Source of the DNA: Myxococcales bacterium UBA1238
GTDB lineage: Bacteria; Myxococcota_A; Bradymonadia; UBA7976; UBA1532
Direction: 5' to 3'
Assembly (NCBI GenBank): GCA_002309015.1
Contig: DBWM01000049.1
Location: 1-15,726, forward strand
Length of the DNA: 15,726 bases
The translations under genes and the position numbers were made by a program. Of this stretch, positions 6,781 to 15,400 are shown one piece after another. Within the stretch, counting starts at the first letter, position 1. Each line of letters begins with the position of its first letter. The notes under the pieces are model-generated. The model saw only the letters and a list, made by a program, of their open reading frames with translations, was not told where the DNA came from and did no database searches.

Positions 6781-9599
6781 TCCGCAGAGCCGCAGACCGG
6801 GATCCCGTTGTCCAGATGCGACACGTAAGATGCGCAGTCCCCGGGACCTGCGGTGAATTCGCCGTCCGCGAGCAGGCAGTAGGGACCGAGGCCATTTTGA
6901 TCCAACTGGCACAAAGTGCCGGTCGGGCATTCGGAGTTGTCGTTGCAGATTTCTCCGCTGTAGCCGGGCGTTCGTTTGCAGACGCCGTTTTCGCAGAGGC
7001 CCACACAGCTCTGGGGATCTCGGGCGCAATCTGCCCCAGGAAGAGATTTGCACCGTTCTGTGCCGTGATCGTCGTAGGTCTCACCGGAGGCGCAGTTGCG
7101 GCTCGCTTCCTGGCCGCCGTCGTAGAGGCACCAGGGGCCTTGGCCGTAGTAATCCTTTTGGCACAAAGTGCCGGTCGCGCATTCGGTGTTGTCGCTGCAA
7201 ATGCCTCCGTCCGAACCGAGCCGCTTGCAGATGCTCTCTTCGCAGACCCCTCCGCAGACATTCGAATTTTCGGAGCAATCGCCGCCCAGGAGAGATTTGC
7301 AACGTATCGTGCCGTCATCGTCGTAGGTCGCACCGGAGGCGCAAATCCAGCTCTCTGTGGTTGCATAACCGTCGTCGTAGAAGCACCAGGGGCCGTTGCC
7401 GTATTTATTCTTTTGGCAGGAAGCGCCGGTCGCGCATTCGGTGCTGTCGCTGCAAATGCCGCTGACTGTATCGAGCCGTTTGCAGCTGCCCTCTTCGCAG
7501 ACACCTGTGCAGATCTCAGGATGATCGGTGCAACTGCCGCCCGTATAGTATTTGCAACGTTGTACGCCGCCCTCTTCGTAGGTCTCACCGGAGGCGCAGC
7601 GGCCGTCAGATGTGGTTTGTTCACCGCCATCGAGAAGGCAGTAAGGGCCTTCGCCGAATCGATTCTTTTGGCAGGTCGCGCCGGTTGAGCATTCGGTGCT
7701 TTCGCTGCAGTAGCCGCTGAGTGAAGCGAGTTTTTTGCAGGTTCCGCCTTCGCAGACGCCTGCGCAGATCTTAGAAAGAACGGAGCAATCACCGCCCTCG
7801 GTGTATTTGCACCGTTCTTTGCCGTTGTTGTCGTAGTAGGAATCAACGGAGGTGCAGTTCAAGCTATCAGCCGTTTCCTGGCCGCCGCCGAGGAGACACC
7901 AGGGGCCTTGGCCGTCGTAACGCTTTTGGCAGGTCGCGCCGGCCGCGCATTCGGAGCTGTCGCTGCAAATGCCGCTGTTTGGGCCGAGTTTTTTGCAGGT
8001 TCCGTCTTCGCAGGCCCCTGCGCAGATCTCAGGATGTTCGGAGCAATCGCCGCCCGAGAGGTATTTGCACCGCTCTGCGCCGTCCTCTTCATAAGTCCTC
8101 CAAGAGACGCAGGACCAGACATCCGTGGTTACCTGGCCGCCGTCGACGTGGCAGAAGGGGCCATAGCCATAGAGGGTCTTTTGGCACGAAGCGCCGGCCG
8201 GGCATTCGGAGCTGTCGTTGCATTTGTTCTCGCTTATCTCGCTATAACCGAGTGTTTTTTTGCAGCTCCCCTCAACGCAGGATGCCTCCCGGCCGCAGTC
8301 TTCGTCCTGAGTGCAATCGCCACCGAACGGAAGGGCGCAGAGGTTGTTCCGCTCCGAGTGAGAAACGCAGGCGACCGCCGAGCTTGTGGATTCGCCGACG
8401 CTCAGGAAGCAATAGCGACCGTCACCGTAAGCGTCTTTCTGGCAGATGCCCTCGAGGCATTCGTCGCTGCTGCTGCATTCACCGCTCAGGTAACCGGCGG
8501 GCCGCTTGCATTGCCCCTCGCTGCATTGAAGCGGGCCCGAGCAGACATGTTTCTCGTCGCAATAGGAGTTGGCGGCGACGAAGGCTTTGCATCGGCCGAA
8601 TTCGCATTGAAGGCTTCCCTGGCAAGGATGCGTTTCGTCACAGCTTTCGCCGATGCCCGGTTCCAGACATTGACCGCCGGCACATTCAAGGCCGGACAAG
8701 CAGGATGGGGTCGAATCGCAGGTTGCGCCGAGGATGTGCTTGCAGAGGCTGTCGCTGTCACATTTTGTAGGGCTCTGGCAGGCATAGGAGTCGTTACAGG
8801 TCTCGCCCAGACCGACGTATTCCTTGCAGTGATCGTCGATGCATGAGGCAGGCGCGGTGCAGAGGTTGTTCTCGTTGCACGCGTTGCCCAGCTCCACATA
8901 CTGCCGACAGTGATCCTCGATGCAGGTCGCAGGCGCCGTGCAGAGATGGTCGTCGTCGCAATCATCGCCGAGCGCCACGTACTGCCTGCAGTGATCGTCG
9001 ACGCAATCGAGCCCGTCTTCGCAGGTTTGATACGTACCGCATTCGTTGCCGAGGGCGATGTTCTGCTGCCTGCAGTGATCCTCGATGCATTCCGCAGGAT
9101 CGGTGCAGAGATGGTTTGCATCGCAAGTCTCGCCCAAATCGACGTGGAAGGCGCATTGGGTGGCCAGATCGAGAGCTGCGATCGCCTCGCTGCAATTCCC
9201 AATCGCGTTTAAGGCTGCGGCCTGGGACTCCTGACATGCGCCGAGACAGAGTTCCGCCAGGTTTTGGCTGCAGGCTGCGCTGCAATCTTTGAAATTCTCA
9301 CAGGCGATCTCGCAGGTCGCGAAGACGGCACCATCGGGTCCCGCATCGCCGCCGTCCGCGTCACCACCATCGACGTCACCGCCATCGACGTTACCACCAT
9401 CGACGTTACCGCCATCGACACTGGAATCCGCGTTGCCGCTGTCCCCTGCCCCGCCGTCTTTGCCAGGGCCCGCATCGCCTGCCGAGCCGTCTGATTCGGC
9501 GGCGCCATCGGTGGTTGCATCGAGATCATCGTCGTCGCAGGCCGAAAGGCTGAGCGCGGCGATCGCAGAGAAGATCAAAAGAAGCTGACGATTTCGCAT
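6777..9599 (-). CDS. Paralog C: cysteine-rich repeat lipoprotein, complete (940 aa)
   Basis: The chosen start at 9599 gives the family signal peptide (lipobox LSAC, Cys21, then DDDD) and has GGAG 6 nt upstream. An in-frame ATG at 9704 would add 35 residues that read through the promoter and bury the signal peptide, so it is rejected. After a short spacer (22-95, with VDGGN/VDGGD units) come the eight-Cys N-terminal domain (96-155, CEIAC ... CSAAC ... CLGAC), eight short four-Cys modules (156-363), six long ten-Cys repeats and a terminal half-repeat ending HLDNGIPVCGSAE. C differs from the other paralogs mainly by doubling the short-module section; the extra modules (for example GNECGTYQTC, GATCDSTPSC, GESCDETHPC) are more divergent. 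Its TGA stop lies inside the last partial unit of the 43-bp array. It is predicted to be a lipid-anchored envelope protein of unknown function. Confidence 0.95.
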   Translation of the reverse strand: MRNRQLLLIFSAIAALSLSACDDDDLDATTDGAAESDGSAGDAGPGKDGGAGDSGNADSSVDGGNVDGGNVDGGDVDGGDADGGDAGPDGAVFATCEIACENFKDCSAACSQNLAELCLGACQESQAAALNAIGNCSEAIAALDLATQCAFHVDLGETCDANHLCTDPAECIEDHCRQQNIALGNECGTYQTCEDGLDCVDDHCRQYVALGDDCDDDHLCTAPATCIEDHCRQYVELGNACNENNLCTAPASCIDDHCKEYVGLGETCNDSYACQSPTKCDSDSLCKHILGATCDSTPSCLSGLECAGGQCLEPGIGESCDETHPCQGSLQCEFGRCKAFVAANSYCDEKHVCSGPLQCSEGQCKRPAGYLSGECSSSDECLEGICQKDAYGDGRYCFLSVGESTSSAVACVSHSERNNLCALPFGGDCTQDEDCGREASCVEGSCKKTLGYSEISENKCNDSSECPAGASCQKTLYGYGPFCHVDGGQVTTDVWSCVSWRTYEEDGAERCKYLSGGDCSEHPEICAGACEDGTCKKLGPNSGICSDSSECAAGATCQKRYDGQGPWCLLGGGQETADSLNCTSVDSYYDNNGKERCKYTEGGDCSVLSKICAGVCEGGTCKKLASLSGYCSESTECSTGATCQKNRFGEGPYCLLDGGEQTTSDGRCASGETYEEGGVQRCKYYTGGSCTDHPEICTGVCEEGSCKRLDTVSGICSDSTECATGASCQKNKYGNGPWCFYDDGYATTESWICASGATYDDDGTIRCKSLLGGDCSENSNVCGGVCEESICKRLGSDGGICSDNTECATGTLCQKDYYGQGPWCLYDGGQEASRNCASGETYDDHGTERCKSLPGADCARDPQSCVGLCENGVCKRTPGYSGEICNDNSECPTGTLCQLDQNGLGPYCLLADGEFTAGPGDCASYVSHLDNGIPVCGSAE
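6780..8510 (-). repeat. Long ten-Cys repeats of paralog C (6 plus a half)
   Basis: Six tandem repeats of about 82-89 residues and a terminal half-repeat. Repeat 1 is the hinge type (LCALPFGGDC). Repeats 3-6 use GICSDS(S/T)EC and a GGDCS-type second half, and form a subfamily distinct from the SSNDEC-rich repeats of A, B and D. Confidence 0.88.
8511..9134 (-). repeat. Short four-Cys modules of paralog C (8 copies)
   Basis: Eight modules of 26-28 residues with four Cys each. The first four share the (I/V)(E/D)DHC(R/K) ending and are probably recent duplicates; the next three are divergent; the last (NSYCDEKHVC) matches the last module of A, B and D, which leads into the hinge repeat. Confidence 0.86.
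9367..9411 (-). repeat. 15-bp in-frame repeat in the spacer of C
   Basis: Three 15-bp units (CCATCGACGTTACCN type on the plus strand) encode VDGG(N/D) repeats in the Asp/Gly spacer. It is a smaller counterpart of the minisatellite in B with a different unit sequence, and flanking degenerate units extend it. Confidence 0.75.
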
Positions 9600-9665
9600 G
9601 GAACGCTCCTGGATTACAAAGCGTAAAAGCGATGCGGGTTTAAGTCTTTGAGAGGGGTTTTGCAA
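9600..9665 (-). promoter_or_regulatory. Promoter-like element and leader of paralog C
   Basis: TTGCAA (9660-9665), a 16-nt gap and TTAAAC (9638-9643) on the minus strand, then a 38-nt leader with GGAG 6 nt before the start codon. It is close to the B and D copies in both the boxes and the leader. Confidence 0.48.
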
Positions 9666-9683
9666 GCGGGAGAAAAGGCGTGA

Positions 9684-9735
9684 AGATCTCACATTTTGGG
9701 GCATGTAAGACGCGATCGCAGCGCAGAGATCTCAC
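9684..9735. repeat. Relic of the 43-bp repeat (1.2 units) after paralog D
   Basis: This 52-nt stretch matches 6729-6780 of the main array with three mismatches: 28 nt from the end of one GAGATCTC-type unit and the first 24 nt of the next. It contains the TGA stop of D (9732-9734), placed exactly as in C. It fills most of the short gap between D and the promoter of C. Confidence 0.9.
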
Positions 9736-12293
9736 TCCGCAGAGCCGCAGACCGGGATCCCGTTGTCCAGATGCGACACGTGGGATGCGCAATAGGAGTA
9801 ATCATTGGTGAATTCGCCGTCATCGCGGAAGCAGTTGGGGTAGCCGTCGTCGTCGACGCAGGATGAGCCGGTCGCGCATTCGGAGCTGTCGCTGCAAATG
9901 CCGTGACCGAAAAGCTTGCAGGTCCCGTTTTCACAGACGCCCCGGCAGATATTTACATTTTGGGAGCAATCACCGCCCGTAAGATATTGGCATCGCCTGG
10001 TGCCGTTGTCGTTGTAGGTGTACGAGGAAGCGCAGTTGTCGTCATCTGTGGTTTCCTGGCCGCCGTCAAGGAGGCAGTAGGGACCCTCGCCGAAACTATC
10101 CCTTTGGCATGAAGCGCCGGCCGCGCATTCGTCGTTGCTGCTGCAGTAACCGCTGGATTCACCGAGCCGCTTGCAGGTTCCGCCTTCGCAGCGCCCGGCA
10201 CAAAGACTGGGCTCTGTGTTGCAATCGCCGCCCAGAAGAGATGTGCATTTGTCGGTGCCGTTGCTCCTGTAGGTGTTCCTGGAAGCGCAGAGGTAGCCTT
10301 GTTCCGTTTTCTGGCCACCGTCGAGGAAGCAGTAGGGGCCGTTGCCGTATCTGTCCTCTTGGCAGGAAGCGCCGGTGGGGCATTCGTCGCTGCTGCTGCA
10401 GTAACCGTAGTCTGAACCGAGCCGCTTGCAGGTTCCACCTTCGCAACGCCCTGAGCAAAGACTGGGCTCTGTGTTGCAATCGCCGCCCGTGAGATATTTG
10501 CATTTTTGGGTGCCGTTGTCGTTGTAGACCTCATAGGAAGCGCAGTTGTAGGCATCTTCCGTTGCCTGACCTCCTTCGAGGAGGCAGTACGGGCCGTAGC
10601 CGTATCGATTCTCTTGGCATGAAGCGCCGGTGGGGCATTCGTCGTTGCTGCTGCAAATACCGCTGCCTAAACCGAGTTTCTTGCAGATCCCGTCTTCATC
10701 ACAGACGCCAGCGCAGATTTGAGGATTCTGGGAACAATCGCTGCCCGGGAGAGCACTGCATATTCTCACACCGTTCTCTTCATAAGCCGCTCCGGATACG
10801 CAGTTGTAGGAATATTTGGTTTCATGTCCCGCGCTGAGAAGGCAGTAGGGGCCATTGTCGCTACTATTCTTCCGGCATGAAGCGCCGGTCGCGCATTCGT
10901 CATTGCTGCTGCAATTGAATCGCGATCCGAGTTTTTTGCAGGTCCCGTTGTCGCAGCTCTCTACGCAGAGATTGGCATTTGAGTTGCAATCGCCGCCCAG
11001 AAGAGATTTGCATTTTTGGGTGCCGTTGTCGTTGTAGGTCTCCCATGAAGCGCAGTTGAAGGCATTTGTGGTTGCCTGGCCACCGTCGAGGTAGCAGTAG
11101 GGGCCGTTGCCTTCACGATTCTTTTGGCATGAAGCGCCGGTCGCGCATTCAGAGCTGTCGTTGCAGAGGTCTCCGTCTGAAGCGAACTTTCGTTTGCAGG
11201 TTCCATCCATGCAGAATGCATGGCTGTCACAGTCTGCGTCCTGGGAACAAGCGCCGCCAATGGGCATGGCGCAACGGCCTGTATTGAAATTATAATTATA
11301 AGTCACGCAGGCTGCAGTAGAGGTCGAGGATTCACCGATGTCCACAAGGCAGTAAGGACCGTTGCCATGAATGTCTTGCTGGCAGATGCCCGTGATGCAT
11401 TCGTCGCTGCTGCTGCATTTGCCATAGAGATACCCGGCGGGCCGTTTGCAGAGGCCTTCGATGCATCGGAGCTGACCCGCACAGATGTGATCCTCATCGC
11501 AGGTCGCCTTGGCCGCGACCAGGGTTTTGCAGACGCCCAGGTGACATCCGAGGCCGTCCCCGCAGAGCTGATTCGCATCGCAGTCCCCGCCAGCCTCGAC
11601 GTACGGATGGCAAGTGCCCGAGAAGCAATACCCTTCGCTGCAAAGATGGTCGTCATCGCAGTTTTGGTTCAAACCGACGTACTGCCGGCAGTGGCCGTCG
11701 ACGCATTCCGCAGGATCGGTGCAAAGATGGTTGTCGTCGCACGCGTCGCCGAGCTCCACATGTTGCCTGCAGGTTCCGTCCATGCATTCCGCAGGAGAAC
11801 TGCAGAGATGGTTTGCATCGCAAGTCTCGCCCAAATCGACGTGGAAGGCGCATTGTGCGGCCAGATCGAGAAGTGAGATCGCATCGCTGCAATTCTCGAT
11901 CGCGTTTAAGGCTGCGGCCTGCGACTCCTCACATGCGGTGAGGCAGAGTTCGACCAGGTTTTGGCTGCAGGCTGCGCTGCAATCATTGAAATTCGCACAG
12001 GCGATCGCACAGGTCGCTACGACGGCACCATCGGATCCCGCGTCACCGCCATCCGCATCGCCGCCGTCTTCGCCGGAATCCGCTTCTCCGCCGTCTGCAG
12101 TTCCGCCATCGACGCTGGAATCCGCGTTGCCGCTATCCCCTGCCCCGCCGTCTTTGCCAGGGCCCGCATCGCCTGTAGAACCGTCTGAGTCGGCGGCCCC
12201 ATCGGTGGTTGCATCGAGATCATCGTCGTCGCAGGCCGAAAGGCTGAGCGCGGCGATCGCAGAGAAGATCAAAAGAAGGTGACGATTTCGCAT
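9732..12293 (-). CDS. Paralog D: cysteine-rich repeat lipoprotein, complete (853 aa)
   Basis: The start at 12293 gives the family signal peptide (lipobox LSAC, Cys21, then DDDD) with GGAG 6 nt upstream; an in-frame ATG 36 nt further upstream (12329) has no such support. Residues 22-94 are an Asp/Gly/Ser spacer. The eight-Cys N-terminal domain begins at residue 95 (CAIAC ... CSAAC ... CLTAC). Five short four-Cys modules (155-281) and six long ten-Cys repeats follow, closed by a half-repeat ending HLDNGIPVCGSAE. The short modules are closest to those of A and the last 46 nt of coding sequence plus the 3' flank are nearly identical to C, so D looks like a mosaic of the family. It is the first minus-strand gene of the cluster and diverges from the ankyrin gene. 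It is predicted to be an envelope lipoprotein of unknown function. Confidence 0.95.
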   Translation of the reverse strand: MRNRHLLLIFSAIAALSLSACDDDDLDATTDGAADSDGSTGDAGPGKDGGAGDSGNADSSVDGGTADGGEADSGEDGGDADGGDAGSDGAVVATCAIACANFNDCSAACSQNLVELCLTACEESQAAALNAIENCSDAISLLDLAAQCAFHVDLGETCDANHLCSSPAECMDGTCRQHVELGDACDDNHLCTDPAECVDGHCRQYVGLNQNCDDDHLCSEGYCFSGTCHPYVEAGGDCDANQLCGDGLGCHLGVCKTLVAAKATCDEDHICAGQLRCIEGLCKRPAGYLYGKCSSSDECITGICQQDIHGNGPYCLVDIGESSTSTAACVTYNYNFNTGRCAMPIGGACSQDADCDSHAFCMDGTCKRKFASDGDLCNDSSECATGASCQKNREGNGPYCYLDGGQATTNAFNCASWETYNDNGTQKCKSLLGGDCNSNANLCVESCDNGTCKKLGSRFNCSSNDECATGASCRKNSSDNGPYCLLSAGHETKYSYNCVSGAAYEENGVRICSALPGSDCSQNPQICAGVCDEDGICKKLGLGSGICSSNDECPTGASCQENRYGYGPYCLLEGGQATEDAYNCASYEVYNDNGTQKCKYLTGGDCNTEPSLCSGRCEGGTCKRLGSDYGYCSSSDECPTGASCQEDRYGNGPYCFLDGGQKTEQGYLCASRNTYRSNGTDKCTSLLGGDCNTEPSLCAGRCEGGTCKRLGESSGYCSSNDECAAGASCQRDSFGEGPYCLLDGGQETTDDDNCASSYTYNDNGTRRCQYLTGGDCSQNVNICRGVCENGTCKLFGHGICSDSSECATGSSCVDDDGYPNCFRDDGEFTNDYSYCASHVSHLDNGIPVCGSAE
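9735..11450 (-). repeat. Long ten-Cys repeats of paralog D (6 plus a half)
   Basis: Six tandem repeats and a terminal half-repeat. Repeat 1 is the hinge type (RCAMPIGGAC). Repeat 3 has the ALPGSDCSQNPQIC block seen at the same ordinal place in A. Repeats 4 and 5 share GGDCNTEPSLC and are likely recent duplicates. Confidence 0.88.
11451..11831 (-). repeat. Short four-Cys modules of paralog D (5 copies)
   Basis: Five modules of 26-27 residues. The first (GETCDANHLCSSPAECMDG) is like the first of B; the second to fourth are like the first three of A. This mixed affinity fits recombination between paralogs. Confidence 0.85.
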
Positions 12294-12368
12294 GGAATTC
12301 TCCAGGATTTCCAGGGTTACAAAGAGCAAAAGAGCTGCGGGTTTAAGTCATTGAGAGGCTTTTTGCAA
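12294..12368 (-). promoter_or_regulatory. Promoter-like element and expanded leader of paralog D
   Basis: TTGCAA (12363-12368), a 16-nt gap and TTAAAC (12341-12346) on the minus strand. The leader is 47 nt, exactly 9 nt longer than in B and C, because CCAGGATTT (12302-12310) sits next to a near copy starting CCAGGGTT (12311). GGAG lies 6 nt before the start codon. Confidence 0.48.
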
Positions 12369-12488
12369 GCGTGAGCAGCCGAATAACCGGGCAAGCGGTC
12401 TTAAATCCTCACAATCGGCTTTTGTTCCACGGCATTCTGCTTTAACTTTGCAACGATAAAAAAGCGCAGAACGCCCGGGAGATTTGGA
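12369..12488 (+). promoter_or_regulatory. Upstream region of the ankyrin gene
   Basis: This holds the upstream sequence of the plus-strand ankyrin gene. GGGAG at 12477-12481 is a good ribosome site 7 nt before the start codon at 12489. An AT-rich stretch (about 12440-12465) probably holds the promoter, but no pair of boxes with normal spacing stands out. Confidence 0.4.
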
Positions 12489-15400
12489 ATGAAAGTTTTG
12501 CCCCTCTTGATCGCTTCCTTGGCCCTGACGGCTTGTTCACAGCCCAAACCGGTTCCCGTTACCCCGAAGACGGTAGAGGAAATGCCTCAAAAGACCGCCG
12601 AACAGACCGATTCATCTTTGGGAAAAAACAAAAAGGCAGACCCATCTGCTGATCCGAAAGCAAATGAGACTGCGGTCAAGTCCCCGCTTTCGCTGATTGC
12701 AGATGCGAAAGCAGCTGAACCAGAGGACGGGAGCGATCAGGACGACCCTGAACTCTTTCAGGATGATCTGACAGAAGTGCATTGTACGGGGAGCGACTAT
12801 GGGTATGGGATGGGGACCGATGGCCCAAATCTGCTCTGGATCACGCATGCGGGGCATGTCGAAGAGGTCAAAGCTTTGATCGCTTCGGGCGCTGATGTGA
12901 ACCAGTGGGGCGTCCTTCATCCGCACTGTGACGATTGCGACAAGGATCCGAAGACCCCATTAATGATAGCGGTGCTCGAAGATCCGACCGAGGCGCATTT
13001 TGAGATCGTCAGAACCTTGCTGAATGCCGGTGCCGATGCCGAAGCGCGCAATCTCAAAAGGGAAAGCGCCCTGATGTTCGCATCAGATGGTGCGCCCTCG
13101 GCGGTCAGAACCGAAATCGTCAAAGCTTTGCTCAAATTTGGTGCCAATCCCAACGCTTCGGACTTCGGGAACAGGACTTCGCTCTTGCGGGCAGCTCAAC
13201 ATGGAAACCTGGAGGTCGCGCGTGCTCTGATCGAAGCCGGCGCTGATCTCAAAGGGAATCAGGGCTTAGATGCGCTGATCTCTGCCTCATGGGCGGGAAA
13301 TCAGGATCTCGTCCGCCTCCTGCTCGATTCGGGCGTCCGGATCTACAGGGAGGACGACAGCAAAGATCTCTCCCTCGTCAAGGCCGTGATCCTTTCGGAT
13401 GCGGAAATGGTCAAAATGCTGCTCGATTCGGGCGCCGATCCGAACGCCAGCCTCGATCGCAGGCCCGCATTGCACTGGGCTTATTCGGAAGAGATCGTCC
13501 AGCGCCTCCTTTCGGCCGGTGCCGATCCCGACGGTCGCGATCGGGAGCAGGGAACAGCCCTGATGCATGCGGCGAAGCTCGCTCTGCCTGAAGTCCTGAA
13601 GGCTTTGCTTTCGGCCGGAGCCGATCCCGATGCGCGAAACCGCTCGAACGAGACCGCTCTGCTCTTCGCCTCCGGCCAGCTCGATCCCTCCCTTTGCAAA
13701 GATTCGGAATGCGCCGCGTTCAAAGCCCGGTCTTTCGAGTCGATCAGGTTGCTCCTCAAGGCCGGAGCTGATCCGAACGCCCTTGACAACCATCATCAGA
13801 CCGCCCTGCTCAAGGCTGTAGAATGGCGGGATGTGGAGATCGTTCAGGCATTGATCGATGCCGGATCCGAGATCGACATCAAGGATGACGGGGGTGATAC
13901 GCCGCTGATCAAGGCAGCCTCGCAGGGACAAACGGAGAAAGTGAAAGCGCTCTTAAAAGCCAAAGCAGATCCCGGGATCATAGGCTACGGAGGTAGCAGT
14001 AGCCGAATGACAGCCCTCATGCTGGCGACCAAAAACAACCATCCGGAGATGGTCAAAGCGCTGATCGCTGCCGGTGCTGATGTCAATCAGACAAGTACTT
14101 TTTGGAGTTCACTCGACCCTCTCCAATTGGCTGTACAGAACAGCCCCGAATCGATTTCGGCGCTCCTTTCGGCCGGTGCCACCCAGAAAACAGCAGCCCT
14201 TTTCTCGGCGTATTATGCACCCAATACGAAGCGTGGAAAGATCGTCAAAGCGCTGATCAAAGCCGGCGCCGACGTCAACGCGAGGGGCTTCATGGGCCGG
14301 ACTCCGCTCATCCGTCTTGCCCTAAACGCTGAGGCGACGAAGGCTCTGCTCGCAGCAGGCGCGGATCCCAACGCGAAAGATCAAGACGGGTGGACCCCTT
14401 TGATGACTGCCGCAGATGCTCAGAACCGGGGGGCCGTCCGATTGCTGCTTGAGGCCGGTGTCGATGTGAATGCCCAGGCTAACCTTGAGTATAACGCGCT
14501 CGACGTAAGCTGCGGCAAGGCCGACCTGGTGAAACTTCTGCTCGATGCAGGGGCCAACCCGAACGCCCCAAGCAAGTATCGGAACGCCCTGATCAGGGCT
14601 GTAGTAGAGGGAAGCCCGGAGGCAGTGAAGATCCTGCTCGATGCAGGGGCCAACCCGAACTGGCAAAACGAGTATAGCGGCCGGACCGTCCTGATCGTGG
14701 CTGTAGAAAACGGGAACTTGGAGGCAGTGAAGGCTCTGCTCGAGGCCGGTGCAAATGTCAATGCCCGATATGAAAGTAGGACGGCCTTAACCATTGCAGC
14801 CGAAAGAGGAAATGTCGCCATCGTCAGAGCGCTGCTCGAGGCCGGTGCTCATCCGGATACGTTCGACGAGGACGACCTGATGACCGCTCTCCATCTCGCA
14901 GCAAAGAAAGGGAACGCGGAATCGGTCAAAGCGCTGATTGCGGCAGGCGCAGACGTCAACCGAAAGGATGCAGAACAGAGCACTGCCCTGCTTTACGCCG
15001 CAGAGGGCGGCCATTCAGAGGCCGTCAAAGCCCTGATCAAAGCCGGCGCAAAGCTCAACGTTCACCTGAAGTCGGGCGAAACCCCGCTCATTCTGGCTGT
15101 TCGCAAGGGCGATCAAGAGAGCGTCCTTGCACTGATCGATGCGAGGGCTGACGTCAACTACAAAACCAGGCGCGGCGAAACCGCCCTGATCGCGGCTGTA
15201 GAAAGCGGAAGCCTGGATGCAGTGAAGGCTCTGCTCAAGGCAAAGGCAAAGATCGATGCCCGGACGAAGGAAGGGACGATTTTAAACATTGCAGTCAGCA
15301 ATGGAAATGCCGCCATGGTCAAAGCGCTGCTCGAAGCCGGGGCGAAGGTGAACAACAAATCCTTCATCGATGCGGCCCAGAGTGGGAACGTTGAAGTCCT

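Noticed and set aside
6734..7846. Long open frame on the minus strand in another frame of paralog C
   Set aside because: It overlaps C on the same strand, has Ala/Thr/Pro-rich sequence and no module logic, while frame C has signal peptide, domains and start site. It is a frame shadow.
9600..9704. Upstream ATG (9704) for paralog C
   Set aside because: It would translate the promoter-like element and put 35 residues before the signal peptide; the internal start has a ribosome site and matches the other paralogs. The upstream ATG at 12329 for D is rejected for the same reasons.
13287..13931. Minus-strand open frame opposite the ankyrin gene
   Set aside because: It is antisense to regular ankyrin repeats and has no recognisable features; minus-strand frames at 12612-12926, 14322-14821 and 15401-15706 are likewise shadows.
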